Shown one piece after another: positions 1-14,339 of a DNA stretch of 64,000 bases. The stretch lies in the NCBI GenBank assembly GCA_029641185.1, contig JAPWGK010000016.1:1-64000 (forward strand). The letters run 5' to 3'. The position numbers and the translations under genes were made by a program. Below the pieces are notes generated by a model. The model ran no database searches. It was not told the DNA's origin and saw only the letters and a list, made by a program, of their open reading frames with translations. How positions within the stretch are numbered: the stretch's first letter is position 1; each line of letters opens with the position of its first letter. Origin of the DNA: Pseudofabraea citricarpa. Its lineage: Eukaryota > Ascomycota > Leotiomycetes > Helotiales > Dermateaceae.

Positions 1-1133
1 ACTAATAAGAAGTTATCTTATACTATTATAAGGCGTCTATATAGAAAATAGCTATAGGTAAATGTAATAAATTAGTATAATCTTAGTAAAATCTTAGAAA
101 AATCTTAGCGCTAATATTATTATAATAAGTAGCTACCTTAGTAGAAAGAAAGTAACTATAATAAATTATTACTATAAATTTATATAAGCTTATAATAATA
201 TTATATTATATTATAAATTTTTATTCCTAGTAACCCTCTTATATTTTTAGATAGTTATAATTTATTAAATAAAATCACATAAAGCCTTATATAATTATAG
301 CTTAACTAGAGCGAGCCTAATAATTATAATAATATTAAAAATTAAATTATTACTAAATATATTTCTTAAAATAAAATATAAGATACGATAAAATTAAATT
401 TATATAAAAAATACCTAAGTTATTATTTTTTTTTAGCTATTTAGTTCTTTTTTATTTAGTTAACCTAGGAAGCTAAAAAAAGTAAGTCCCTAGAGAAGAG
501 ACCTTAATAAGTTATTCTTATATCTTATAATAAATTTTACTAATAATATTCGTATTCTAGGACCTTTTAATTTAGGTTTAATAAGACTTCCTTTATTTTT
601 TTAGTTAATAGAAATTATATTAAAATTAATTTTTAATTTATTTTATTATTAATAATACTAAAGTAATATATATATAGGTATTTTATTTTAATCAAGTTAA
701 AGACTAGTTTTACTAGATTTTTAGAAGCTAAGAGGTTTAACTTTAGGTTATTATTATATAAGACTTTTAAAAGCTAAAAAGATTAAGTTTAGGTTTATAT
801 TAGAAATAATTATAAGTATTTTCCCTAGTATATAAATTATCTAATAATAAGAACTTATTAAGTAATAAGAATTAATTTTATAGAAGATATAAGAAGTTAT
901 TATTCTTAGGTAAGGAAATTAGTAGTTTACTTATATAATAAGTAATATATTAAGATATAAAAAATATTATTATTACTTAGTTTTACTTTCTTATTCTTTA
1001 ATATTACCTAAGCTCTTAGGATAAGAAGATTATTTATTATTACTTATTATTACTTTTATAATATAATAATAAGACTAAATATATATATAACTTAGTATTA
1101 GATAAGTTTCTTAGACTAAGTATATTTTTAGCT
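1..1133. other. RIP DNA, nothing recognised
   Basis: There is no intact frame, RNA gene or clear repeat. The stretch is AT-rich with dense TAA/TAG in all frames. It could be the remnant of a transposon too decayed to read by eye. Confidence 0.5.
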
Positions 1134-1720
1134 AAATTATTATATTATATAAAAGAGGTTTAGGCGAATATATAAATTTAAGAATAAATAAGTATTTAGC
1201 TTATTTTACTAGTTTATTCTAATTATACGTATAATTATAACTTATAATATTATTTACTAATTATTCGAGAATAAGAATTATAACTAGGAAGATTATTTTA
1301 ATTTACCTAGAATAAGCGTATTATTTATTAAATTATTATATTATATAAGAGAGTTTTAGGTAAATATATAAATTTAGGGATAAATAAGTATTTAGCTTAT
1401 ATTACTAGTTTATATTATAAGCGTATTTAGTTAAGACTTATAATATTATTTATTAATTATTCGAGAATAAGAATTATAACTAGGAAGATTATCTTAACTT
1501 ACTTAGATTATATATATTATTAGTTAAATTATTATATTATATAAAAAAGCTTTATATAAATATATAATTCTAGTAATATATAAGTATTTAGCTTTTAACT
1601 CTAGTTAATACTAGTTATTCGTATAATTATAAGCTATAATATTTATTACTTATTATTTAAGAATAAGAACCCTAATAAGTTATTTTCTTTTTACTCTTAA
1701 TATTTTATCTAATAATTACT
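1134..1720. repeat. Tandem repeat, 196-bp unit, three copies
   Basis: The anchor aaattattatattatata starts at 1134, 1330 and 1526, giving an exact period of 196 bp. Each unit also holds a block around gaataagaattataac and one around aataagtatttagctt. The third copy is the most diverged and fades after about 1,700. The differences between copies are mainly C/T and G/A, as expected if copies were mutated independently by RIP. Confidence 0.85.
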
Positions 1721-1964
1721 TTAGAACTAAAAGGTATCTTTTTATTTACTTCTAATAAGAGTTAATATTTAGGTCGGCTTTAAAATCGTTTCTAATTTAA
1801 TTACTTAGTAATTTTATCTTTATAATATAATATATTAGTATTAAAAGAAGTATTTAATAAAATAAGAGTAATAAGTTTATTATATTACTTAGTATTATAT
1901 AAAAGGTTTTAATATTATAAAATATAAGAAAGAATATATTATAAGATTATAAAATATCCGATTT

Positions 1965-2775
1965 TATTATTTATTTTAGCTATTTATTTTAGCTATTTAT
2001 ATTAAGTAATTATATTAACTAGTTATTTTAACTAGTTATTTTAACTAGTTATTTTAACTAGTTATCTTAACTAATTATCTTAACTAGCTATCTTAACTAA
2101 TTATCTTAGTAATTAGTTATCTTAATTAATTATCTTAACTACTAATTTTTAAGTAATTATTTTACTTAGTTAATTATTTCGTTTAATTATATTATATATA
2201 TATTAGTAATTATAATTATATATTTCGACTATTTATTTTAGCTAATTATTTTAACTACTTATTTTAACTAGTTATATCGTATAATTATTAGTTATTTTAA
2301 CTAATTATATTATATATTTATTTCCTATTTTAATTACTTATTTTAACTACTTATTTTATCTAATTAATTATATTAGCTAGTTATTCTAGGTACTTATTTA
2401 AGCTACTTATTTTATATAATAATATTATATAATTATTAGTTATTCTAAATAACTAGTTTAACTACTTATTCTAGTTAATTTATTATCCTAAATACTTATT
2501 TTAGCTAGTTATTATAATTAGTTATCTTAACTAGTTTTCTTAAGTAATAATTAAAATCGTATATTTTAACCGCTTATTTTAGTTATTTATTATAATTACT
2601 TATTTAACTTAGTTATATAATATAATTATTAGCTAATTTAATTAGGTATTTTAATTAGTTATTATAATTATTTTATTTAATTACTTATTTCTTCTAGTTT
2701 ATTATATTAATTAGTCGTATTAGGTACTTATTTTATATTAATATTATAAGTAGTTATTTCGTATTATATAACTTA
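1965..2775. repeat. 13-bp minisatellite, locus 1
   Basis: Long array of a degenerate 13-bp unit, cleanest near 2,010-2,060 where ttaactagttatt recurs back to back. Further along, the unit varies (cttatttta, gctattta and similar) and the spacing drifts. The same motif family occurs at 62,470-63,275 in this orientation and at 34,995-35,925 and 47,735-48,115 as the reverse complement. The period is not a multiple of three, so it is unlikely to be a coding repeat. Confidence 0.85.
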
Positions 2776-3740
2776 AATATTCCTAGTATTAGTTAAAATT
2801 ATATATTATAACATTTTCTAGAAATAATAATAAAGATTCTTAGGAAACTTTATATTAATATACTTATATTACTAGTATATTAAAGTAATTATAAGGTTAT
2901 TATCTTATATTTTACGTAAGGGTAATATAATTTACTAGATATATATATTAAGTTAAGCTAGTAATAATAAAAAGAATTTAAGTATTATAAGAGAATATAC
3001 GATAAAAGATTATTTTTATTATTAAAAGTAAGATAAATTCTTATATTTTCTATAATACTAAAGATTTCTATAATAAATTAGTATCTAAATAATTACTTAT
3101 AAGAAGATAACTTTACTAATAATATACTTATTTTTATACTTTTTTCTTACTTTAGGTTAAAAGATAATACTAAAACGCTTTCTTACTTTCTTTATTTTTT
3201 ATAGAAATAAAACGTATTCTTACTTTAGTTAATACTTATATATTTATAAAGAAATTAGAGATAAGATATTTTCTAGCTTTAGATAATATTCTTATAGTTA
3301 TAAAGCTAGAGTTAAGTTATATTTTAGTTTTAGATAGTTTCCTTATATTTATAAGAGTAAAATAATTTAAAGATCTTAACTAAAAGTTCGAATAAACTTA
3401 AAGTTATTAGAAGATAATACTTTATTTATAAGAGAGGTAAATAAGTTATTTTCCTACTAATATAATTAGTAATAAAGTTTATTATAGCTTTACTAATTTA
3501 GTCGTATAATATCTTTAGAATTAGATACTAAGATTATATAAGAATTAATAGTTTATATAAGAGATTAGGGAATATATTACGTATTCCTAATAAATAATAA
3601 AATAGGTTTTATTATTATTCTACTAATATAATTATATAATATTTTTAGAAGCGATTAATTAAACGAAATAAAAAGTTTGATATTATATCTTATTAATCTA
3701 AGGTAATATTACTTATTATTACTAATATTTTATTTAGTTA
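2776..3740. other. RIP DNA, nothing recognised
   Basis: There is no gene, RNA or clear tandem structure. The composition is typical of the RIP block. Confidence 0.45.
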
Positions 3741-4822
3741 TTATTATAAGATATTTTTATAAATAAACGTTTTATATTAATAATAATTTACTATTAAGTA
3801 ATAATTATTATTAGTTTTTAGAAATCTTATTTTTATAAATTAAGATATTCTCTAGGTATTATCTCTTATTATATTATTATATAAAAGTAGCTAAGAGAAA
3901 AATATATATTTTAGAGCTTTAATTAATCGGATAATTATTACTTAAGGAATTTATTATATTATCTTAGTTATAATATATTCTTATAACTAAGCCTTTCGTA
4001 TTAATAATCGTTTATTATTAAGTAATAATTTATATTAGCTTTTAGAAATCTTAACTCTTTAAATTAAGTTATTTTCTAGAAATTATTTTTTATTATATTT
4101 TCCTTTAAAATTAATTAAGAAAAGAATATACTTTTAAGGCTTTTAATTAATTAGATAACTATTATTAAAAAAATCGATAATATTATTCTAGTTATAATAT
4201 ATTCTTATAATTAAGTTATTAGTATTAATAGGAATTTATTATTAAGTAATACTTAATATTATCTTTTAGAAATCTTATCTTTATAAATTAAGATATTTTC
4301 TAAGAGTTATTTAACTAAGTTATTAGTATTAATAAAAGTTTATTATTAAGTAATACTTAATATTATCTTTTAAAAATATTATCTTTATAAATTAAGATAT
4401 TTTTTAGGAGTTATCTTTTATTATATTTTCCTTATAAAATTAGTTAAGAAAGGAATATATTTTTAAGGTATTTAATTATCTTTTTATAACTTTTTAGAAA
4501 CTTTATTTTTATAAATTAAGATATTTTCTAGGAGTTATTTCTTATTATATTTTCCTTATAAAATCAGTTAAAAAAGAAATATACTTTTAAGATATTTAAT
4601 TATCTTTTTATAACTCTCTTATAACTTAAAATTAGATAATTATTACCTAAGGAAATTAAATTGGTTAAGAATAAAATATACTTCTAAGGTATTTAATTAT
4701 TTCTTTACGACTTTCTTATAACTTAAAATTAGATAGCTATTACCTAAGAAAACGATCGGAAATCTTATTTTTATAAATTAAGATATTTTCTAGGAGTTAT
4801 CTCTTATTATATTTTCCTTATA
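3740..4822. repeat. Imperfect tandem repeats, ~224-bp unit and shortened forms
   Basis: A segment beginning gaaatcttattttta, followed by aaattaagatattttct, occurs near 3,821, 4,045, 4,269, 4,374, 4,497 and 4,759. The first two intervals are 224 bp; the next are about 105, 123 and 262 bp, so later units are truncated or interleaved with the 97-bp unit that follows. A second block, attaataaaagtttattattaagtaat-like, precedes the anchor in the early copies. This looks like a higher-order array that expanded before RIP. Confidence 0.75.
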
Positions 4823-5310
4823 AAATTAATTAAGAAATAAACTTATTTCTAAGATATTTAATTATCTTTTTATAGCTCTCTTATAACTTAAAATCAAATA
4901 GCTATTACCTAAGAAAACGAAATTAGTTAAGAAAGAAATATACCTCTAAGATATTTAATTATCCTTTTATAGCTTTCTTATAACTTAAAATCGGATAGCT
5001 ATTATCTAAGGAAATAAAATTAGTCGAGAAAGGAATATATTTCTAAGATATTTAATTATCCTTTTATAGCTTTCTTATAACTTAAAATCAAATAACTATT
5101 ACCTAAGGAAACGAAATTAGTTAAGAAAGAAATATATTTCTAAGGTATTTAATTATCTTTTTATAACCTTCTTATAACTTAAAATTAGATAACTATTATC
5201 TAAAGAAACGAAATTAGTTAAGAAAGAAATATATTTCTAAGGTATTTAATTATCTTTTTATAACTTTCTTATAACTTAAAATCGAATAACTATTACTTAA
5301 GGAAACGATT
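4823..5310. repeat. Tandem repeat, 97-bp unit, about five copies
   Basis: The anchor aaattagttaagaaag falls at 4920, 5017, 5114 and 5211, exactly 97 bp apart. Each unit also holds ggtatttaattatc and cttataacttaaaat. An earlier relative of the unit lies near 4,658, separated from the regular array by a copy of the preceding repeat type. The copies differ mostly by transitions. Confidence 0.9.
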
Positions 5311-8300
5311 AATTATAATAATAATAATTATTATAAATAATATATTATTCTTAAAACTTAGTAATAAATAAATAATATTAAGACTAATAATTATTATCTT
5401 ATTCTTATTAATTATACTTAGCTTAGTAAGTTAAGAATATAATTAATCTTATTATATTTAAGATTAAATTTTATAATAATATTATATTAATATATTAGGT
5501 TTACTCTAATAAATTTCCTTATTATAATATAAATAATCTAAATACTACTAATAATATTAGTAATAATCTTAATATTATTATATATTAGAGTATTAGATTA
5601 TAATAAAATTACTAGAATAATCTTAGTTTTATTAGTTTTACTTATAGCTATAAATAAGGCTTTAATTAATTTATTATTCTTAACCTTATTATTATCTCTT
5701 AATATTATCTTTAGATATATATTTATCTTAGGACTAATTATAAGAGTCCTAGTAGTTATACCTAAATAAGTAAGAATATTAATACTAGGTAATATTTAAT
5801 AGTTTATATTTAAATTATAATATATATTTTTATAAGATTATTAGTTATTTTTTTTCCTAATATTAATATTAATAACTAATAATCTCTTATTAAGCTAAAA
5901 GTTAAGTTATATTATATATAAATTAATATTATCCTAAATATAAAATTAAAAAGATTACTAATTATAATACGTTTAAAGAAAAATATACGTATTCTAGTAA
6001 TTACTTTTTAGCCGGTTTCTTAGCTTTAAGATATAATTTAGTATTTACTAGCGTAAATAAAAAAGGAATAACTCTTAACTAGAATTTAATATTATTAGAT
6101 ATTATATTAATATTATTAATTTTAGAAGGATTTACTTTAGTTAAAATATTATATTATATTACTTATCTAGTAATAAGGTTATCTTATAAAATATTATATA
6201 TATAATAATACTAAGTTAATAGACTTAAAACCTTTTTATATTTATATTATATCTTTTTATAATTAAAAATATACTTAGAGAAAAAAGAAGTATAAGAATA
6301 TATAATATAATTTTATATAAAGTTAATATTATATTTTATATCTTCGTACTCGTATTTATTTCTTTCTAATTATTTTTTACTAGCTATATATATATTATTT
6401 AGATATAACTTTTCCTTAGGCTTTTTTAATTTTTTTTAGCCTTAAATTAAGGAATCTTCTAAGTTTCTTTTCCTAAGTATTAAACTTTTATATTTTATTT
6501 TATTATAATATAATAAAAGTTATATATTTAGCTAAAATAAAATAAAAGTTATTACTAATACTTAGTATCTTTAGTTTAGATACTACTAAATATTAACTTT
6601 AGTTATAAAAGATTAGATATATATTTCGACTTTTTATAACTAATATTTAGCTTTATTTCGCTTTTATATTAATTATAAATATTACTAGTAAGTTAATTCC
6701 GTTTCTAGTTATTTTCTAGGTATTAATTTTTTATACTTATATTTTATATTATTTCTTTTCTTAGCTAAGTAGTAATATTAATCTTTTATACTTATATTTT
6801 ATATTATTTTTCTTTTTAGCTAAGACGTATCTTAGTATCTAGTATTTATTTATAATAAGTTACTTTCCCCTAATATTTATATCTTTTTTTATATACGATT
6901 TATATTATTAATATTCTAATTATAATAAAAGCTAATTTATAATAAGTATTATATAAAAGATATATATCTTTTTAAGTATTATTTTATTATATAATACTAA
7001 TATTTATTATAATATAATTTTTATTTTTTATAATACTTATTTCTTTTTATATATAAAACGTATTCCTAAGTAATATTATATACTAATAATATTTCTAGCT
7101 TTTATAATCTTATTTAGTTTATCTTTATATTAAAATCTTTATAAATTTATTTTATTCTCCCTAGTATAAGACTAAGATTTTAATTTATTTATATTATTTA
7201 TAATTAATATCTAATAATTATTAGATTATTAAATAAAGCTTATTCTTAGTACCTATTATTAATCTTTAATTAGTATTTTATATATATCTAGAATATAAAA
7301 TTAATATATATATAAGATTATTATACTAAAATTATAATAAAGTACTTAATATTAAGGTAAAGCCTTAGACTAAGGTCTAAGGATATTATACTAAAATTCG
7401 ATAAAAGTTAAAATTATTATTTATAATTTTAGTTTAATATAAATTATATTAAAGTATAAATAATATTAAACGTATTATAAGATAAACCTAATAATAGCTT
7501 ATACGCGTCTTTCTAAGTAATAATATACGACTTATAGCGTTTTATTCTCTTATTAAGAGATAAAAGTTATTTTAGATTATAAAATACTAAAAACGAGAAA
7601 TCGATAATAAATAATTTCCTAATTAATTTATACTTAAAACTATTTTAAACTATTATTTATAATTTCAATTAAACGCTTTTATATTTATATAAAAGATTTA
7701 CTAAGATATTAATTTTATATTTAGTTTACCTTAAGTTTACTAGTATTAGTAATTACTTATATAATACTAAAAATATTATTATAATTATTAGGAGAATATT
7801 CGTTTAAGCTAGGATTAGTTAAGATAATATTACTAAGATAGCAAATATTATTATTTCTATTTATAAACTAACTAAAGCTAGGTACTAGTACCTTATTATT
7901 ATAAGTATTATTATTAAGCGAGTAATCTTACTTAATAATTTCGTATTAAAAAGAGCGAATAAAAGAAGGAAATTAGGTAAGTTAATAAAAGGTTTTAGCC
8001 TTAACGTAACTATAAACGAATAAAAATACCTTATACTCGCGTTTAATATATAATATAATATAATTTTATACGATTTATTTCTTCTTACTTAGGTAATATT
8101 ATATACTTTTAGATTTATCTCTTTGTTTAAGGATAATAACTTTATAAAAGACGATTTCCTATAAACTAAGAACCTTATTTCTTACTTAGACGCTTATTAA
8201 ATATCTTTAGTATTAAAGTTATATTCTAGTTAGATTTAGTTTAATATATAAGATAATAATAAACTTCTAATTTATTTCTAAGGATTTTTAATAAATTATA

Positions 8301-11300
8301 ATTATATTAATAGATAAGTTTTAAATTAACTTATATATTTAGATATTAATAAAAGAAGTTTAGCTTTAACTTTAAAAATATAAAATATAATATTATTAGA
8401 TTCGAATAACTCGATTAATATAAGACGTTCTTATAATATTATTTTAATTTTATCTAACTTATCTAAAATTAAGTTTACTTCTAATAATTTACTTATATTA
8501 GCTAAGTAAGTTAGATTATTTATTATATAATAATATTAAATTATATTATAAGAAAATAATATTAATTATATTATACGATTTTTATTATTTATACTCTTAT
8601 AATTACTAGAAACTTATTCGTACTAAAAAACTTCTAAGTAAAATCCTAGTAATAATAATAATAAATATTCTAATATTATATATTATATAAATAAGATAGC
8701 TTATAAGGATAATTTTATTCTTATTCCTACTAAATTATAATTATACTTATATACTAATTATTTAATTAGATATTATTAAAATAAGTTAAATAAACTATTA
8801 TCTTTTATAATTATTAGTAATATAAGATAAGATAAATTCGATTATTAGATTACTTAGATAAGTAATACTAATAATATAAATATTCTTATATTTTATTATA
8901 ACTTCTTATTAAGATTCTTAAATTTATTATTAGATCTTAAATATAATATTATAATATAAGAGGTAAAAAGTTAAATACTTTTAATATTATAACTTAGTAA
9001 TAATAAGAATATATCTAAGATCCTAGTAATATAAGTAAAAGTAATCTAAGAGAGATATTTATAAATATCTAAATTATAAGATATAAGAGAGAATAAATAT
9101 AAAAGTATAAATATTATTATATTATTATATTATTTTCGAAAAATAAACTAAAAAATCTTAAATAAGGAAAGATATTAGTAAGATAATAAGAATTAAATTA
9201 TATAATATCACTTAGTAAGTACTAATAAATTAATCGTATAATAATTTATTATCTAATTATAAGAAGTATTTTAGAGCCTTATATAATATAATAAGAAATA
9301 ATAAAACCTAATAATATTAGTAATTAACTATAAAGTAATAATAACTTAGTTAATATATTAATCGTAAGTAATATTTAATTTACTTATCTTTAAAATATAA
9401 CTAATAGAAAATATATAATATATTATATTAATATATATAACTTATTATAATATTACGAAACTCGAATACTTTATTATTTTATTTATAATAACTTCTAAGT
9501 ATATAAGAGACTTCTACTAACTTTTAATTATAAATACTAAAATCTATCTAATAAGTTTTATTATAAATAAAAATCTTATAAATAATAATATAAGAGAAGA
9601 AGATAATAATAGGAAAATAACTATAATTATTAGCTTAGACTTATTATTACTTAAAATATAACTTTAGAATCTAATAACTAACCTAAATAATAAATTATTT
9701 TATAAAGAATAAGTTCCTATTAATATATTAATAAAAGATAAATACTACTAGTTATTAATCTTAATAATTCGTACGTATTATCTTAATTAGTAGAAATTCT
9801 TAAATTTTATTAAGATATATTTGGAAATTTAGTTTATTATAAACTAGTATAAAATAAGCTTTATTTTAGACTTAAGTATATTATAAATATATTATATTAT
9901 TTATAAGGAGTTAATATTTTATAATACGATTATTATAATATAATTATAAGTAAATATATATATAAGAATAATAATAATATATATTACGTCTTATAATAGC
10001 TAGATAATATTACTTAAAGCTTTAGGTTTAGTTATAATAAATTATATAATATAAAATAATTCTAATATTATTATCTTTCTAAAAATACTAATTATTATTA
10101 ATATTACTAGACCTAGTTTAATATAATTAAACGAAGTAAATAACTTAATACTAAAAATATATTATTAGGTAATATTATTACTAAATAAGATTTTAGTATA
10201 AGATAAAAGTGATAAAAATATAATAATTATAAAATATAATAAAATTAAGATTAAAAATATTAATAAAACGGTTAAAATAATAAATTTATTATTTTAGGTA
10301 ATAATATTATAATTTAACTTCTAAAGTATTTTTCTTAATTAAGAATATATTATTAAACTTCCTTCTAGATTAATCGGTTAAAATTTTATAATTATATTCT
10401 TAAATTTAAATAATATAATTAAACTTATTAAGGAATAAAAAAGATATAAAGTTCTAATAAAATTAAAAGATTAGGATTTATATATACGCGTCTTAGTCTT
10501 ATAAAACTAAAACGATAAGAGATATAAAATAATATTTAGGTATCTAAAATAAATAAAAATATATAAATAAAACTATAAGATTATAATTATAAGCTAAACT
10601 TATATTTTTTATATTTTATAGTTATTATAAGGATATATATAAGGCTAAAAGGTATTATATCTAAATAAGATAAATTTAATAAAATAATAAGATTATTATT
10701 ATAAATAATATTTTATTTATTTATCTTTTTTATTTCCTAAGTTATTTATATAATAAAAAATAATAATAATTTGATATTAAATTAATCTAATAATACCCTA
10801 GTTTATAATTTATAGTCTTATATAATAAAGTAAATAATAAAAAGTTATTTCGAATAATATTTCTTATATTTTCGTTTCTTATTAAATTACTTTTAAAGTT
10901 AAATTAGGGTATCTTTTAAGAACCTTAACTTAAGTATCTAACCTTTATCTTTTATCTTATTATATTCGTATTAGTTCTAATATTATCGTATCTTATTAAA
11001 ATTCTTAGTTATAATACTAAAATATTTTTTAGGTAAATAAGCTACTAAAAATAAAATACTTATAGCTTTAAATTAATAAGAATATTATTATTATATTATT
11101 ATAATTTTATAAAAGGTAAATAATAATCTTCTTTTATTTATTAGAATAAAGCTAAATCTTTAATTTTAATTAAATTATTATTCTAATTTTTATATACGGA
11201 TTATATAATAATAACTAAAAGCTTAGTCTTATAATATTTTAATTATTTAAGGTTCGGCTTTAATTTAAGATATATATAAACTCTCTTATTATTTTAATAT

Positions 11301-14300
11301 TTTTATATTTATTATATCTATTATTCGATTTATTTTTTATAATTTTTATTTAGTTTAGAATAATTTTATTTATATAATATAATCGCTTTATATATTTATT
11401 AACTTATTTCTTTTAAATCTTTTCCTCTTTTTTATAACTTAATATTTTTATCTTACGCGCGCTTATTAATTTCATTTTTATTCTTTTATTTATTTATTTC
11501 TTTAGTTTAAACCTTTTTGATCTTCTTAAGTAATAATTATAATAACTAATCTTAAGTATAAAATTATTTTACTTATAAGTTATATTATTACTTATATTTA
11601 CTTTAACTTATTTCGTATTATATATATATTCTTTTATTTTAAGCTTTCTAGTATTATATTATTATAAAATTATTACTTATTCTTCTTATAATCTTTTATT
11701 AATATAATTATACTTAAACTTATTATAAATTCTCTTTTTTATTATTTTTTATTATATCTTTTTATAAGATCGTATTTACTTATAATTTAACTTAGTCCTA
11801 AATTAAGCGTATAAGTCTAAATATATAAAGAATTATACTAATAAGAATTAGTCTTTTAGTAATTTTCTTAATCTTTTTTTATTTAATATTAAAGATATAA
11901 TTTCTTTAATTAATAAAGCTACTTAAGATATTATAAATATTCTTATTATTATTATCGAATTATAAAAATCTCCTAATTTAAACTTATTTTCGCGTTCTTT
12001 AATTAGTTTTATTATTTTTCTAGTATAATTAGCTAATCTTAGTTTAATTATAAAATACGTAAGTTCTTATCTTTATTTAATCTTTATTTCTTTTAATTAT
12101 AATCTACCTCTTATATTATTTTCTTTCTTATTATATTACTTATTAACTATTATATTTAATATAAGGCTTTTTATAATATAAGCTATTTATTTAGTTTAAT
12201 TAAAAAGTCTTTTAATAGGTTAATTATTAATAATAATCTTTCTTTTATATTTATCTCTAAGATTACTAAATATAATTATAATTATTTTAAGCTTACTTTT
12301 AATAAAGCTTTTAAAAATATTATATTAATTACTAAAAATAATATTATCTAAAAGATATACTTTTAGCTTTAATTTAGTTTATACCTAGGTATTATACTAA
12401 CTAATTCTTATAAGCTAAGCGTCTTTCGTTTTATACGACTTTAATATAACTTAAGAATAATAATCTTATAAATTAGAATTCTAATAATACGAATTTTTTA
12501 GAAAATACTTGAGTTATTATAAGATAAATACTAAAATATTTAGTTCTTACTCTTATAAAGCGTATTTTAATAAAAAATATCCTACCTAATTATCTTATTA
12601 GAAAATAATAATCTTTTATTAAGGAATATTAGAAGCTTTAGTTATCTTAGACTAATACTAAAAATAATATTTTTACTAACTTATAAAATCCTTATATAAA
12701 AAGGCTTTTTATTCTTTTATTAACTAGTCGAAAGAATTTTATTAGTAATATATTTTAGAAGACTTAATATAAGATTAATATATTATTAAAAGAAATTACC
12801 CTTTTAAATTCTTTTTATTTTACGCTTTTTTTATTTTATACGAATAAGATTATTATTAAGTATTAGTATAACCTAGCTAATATTATAATACGTATTTTAT
12901 TTTATAGCTATTTTTAGTTTTACTTTAAAGTAATTTACCTAATATTAATTACTTTTATTTAGATTATTTCTAATTTCTTATAAGCTAAGAATAAGATAAT
13001 TAAGATATAAGCTCCTAGTTTAAGAGATAAATTCGCTTTATTATTTCTTAATAAATTAGATAAATATAATTTATCTAAGTTAAATATAATAAAGAAACTT
13101 ATTCGAATAAAGAAGAAGCCTAATATTTATATATTTATAAGTAATAATAATTTTAATTATTATAATAATAATAATAATAATAATAGATTTATTTTTATTA
13201 TTAAGAAGCTTTATAGCCTAATTTATTATTTAGCTTACCTTTAGCTAATTAATCCGATTAAGAAGATATCTTTTTTATTATTAGATAACTCGAAAAATAA
13301 TATACTAAAATATAAGATAAATAATATTTCTTAAGTTTTAATATAAAAAAAACCTAATATTTTAAAAAAGCTTAAATATCCTTTTAATAATTATAAGTAT
13401 AAAGCTAAGAGTATATTTCCTAGTAAGTTTCTTACTAAGAAGTTAGTTTTTTTTATAATTATTATAAAAGCTTTTATTATCTTTTATAATATTTATTTAA
13501 CTTATTTATAGATAATATATAATATCCTAATATTTTAGTATAATAAAGATAATCTTAGTTCTTAGTATCTTATATATTAAAAGAAAAAAAGGATTACTAA
13601 TTATTATAAGAATATATATATTTTCTTTATATTTAGCCGCCTATGTTTTAATATTAATTATACTAAAGGTTCTAGCTAAATATATAAGTTTATATTATAT
13701 TTCTTTCGACTTATTTTAAGCGTATATTAGCTTTTTAAATTAATTTACTTTTATAGATTTATCTAAAATTAAAGTTATAAAAAAATTTCTAGCTAAGTAT
13801 ACTAGAGAAAATAAATAATATCTTCTTATAATTAATAAAGTTTCTTAGTTCCCTAATTTCCTTCCTTATTAATATTAAGATATTTATCTTATATTCTTAT
13901 AGTTTATAGATAAAGATATAACTCGATCTAACTTTATTTATATAAAGAAAAAAAAGAAAGCTATTATATCTTTTATTATAGTTACTCTTATTATTATTAT
14001 AAGTAGAATAAATACTAAACAAGCTAATATATTAATTTATTATATAAAGCGTATTACTAATAATCTTAATAAAGTTACTCGGTTATTTAAAGTTTTTACT
14101 AAGAGATAATTTAGCGTTTTAGTATTATTCTATAATACTAGTTATAATTTATATAAAGTAGACGTTTAGTATAATATTATATTATCTTTTTATATATAAT
14201 AATATTATTTAAAAGTATTATATATTTTATAATAAGAATATATTTTCTTATTATTTTATTTTATTTAAATATTATAGCTTAGGGTTCTTAATAATTACTA

Positions 14301-14339
14301 AATTAGCTAGATTTTTATAGTATTATCGACTTATTAGAA
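5311..14339. other. RIP DNA, no gene identified over 9 kb
   Basis: No intact frame is present. Two + strand stretches, about 9,600-10,600 and 12,200-14,200, read as protein-like sequence once in-frame TAA/TAG are treated as former CAA/CAG, but I recognise no family in either. A short (ATA)n/(TAA)n microsatellite lies near 13,157-13,190. The region probably holds one or more decayed transposons. Confidence 0.45.
12200..14200 (+). pseudogene. Unidentified RIP-decayed coding relic
   Basis: In + strand translation this stretch has fewer frame losses than its surroundings, and most stops are TAA/TAG at positions that could have been glutamine codons. Short basic and hydrophobic stretches are visible, and a block near 13,830-14,130 reads continuously. 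No catalytic motif was recognised. It could be part of a transposon or a duplicated host gene hit by RIP; coding status is an inference from stop density alone. Confidence 0.25.

Noticed and set aside
1965..2775. CRISPR array
   Set aside because: Units are about 13 bp and back to back without unique spacers of uniform length, in a eukaryotic context with no cas genes.
13155..13190. ATA/TAA microsatellite as a functional site
   Set aside because: A simple repeat expected in AT-rich DNA; no evidence of function.
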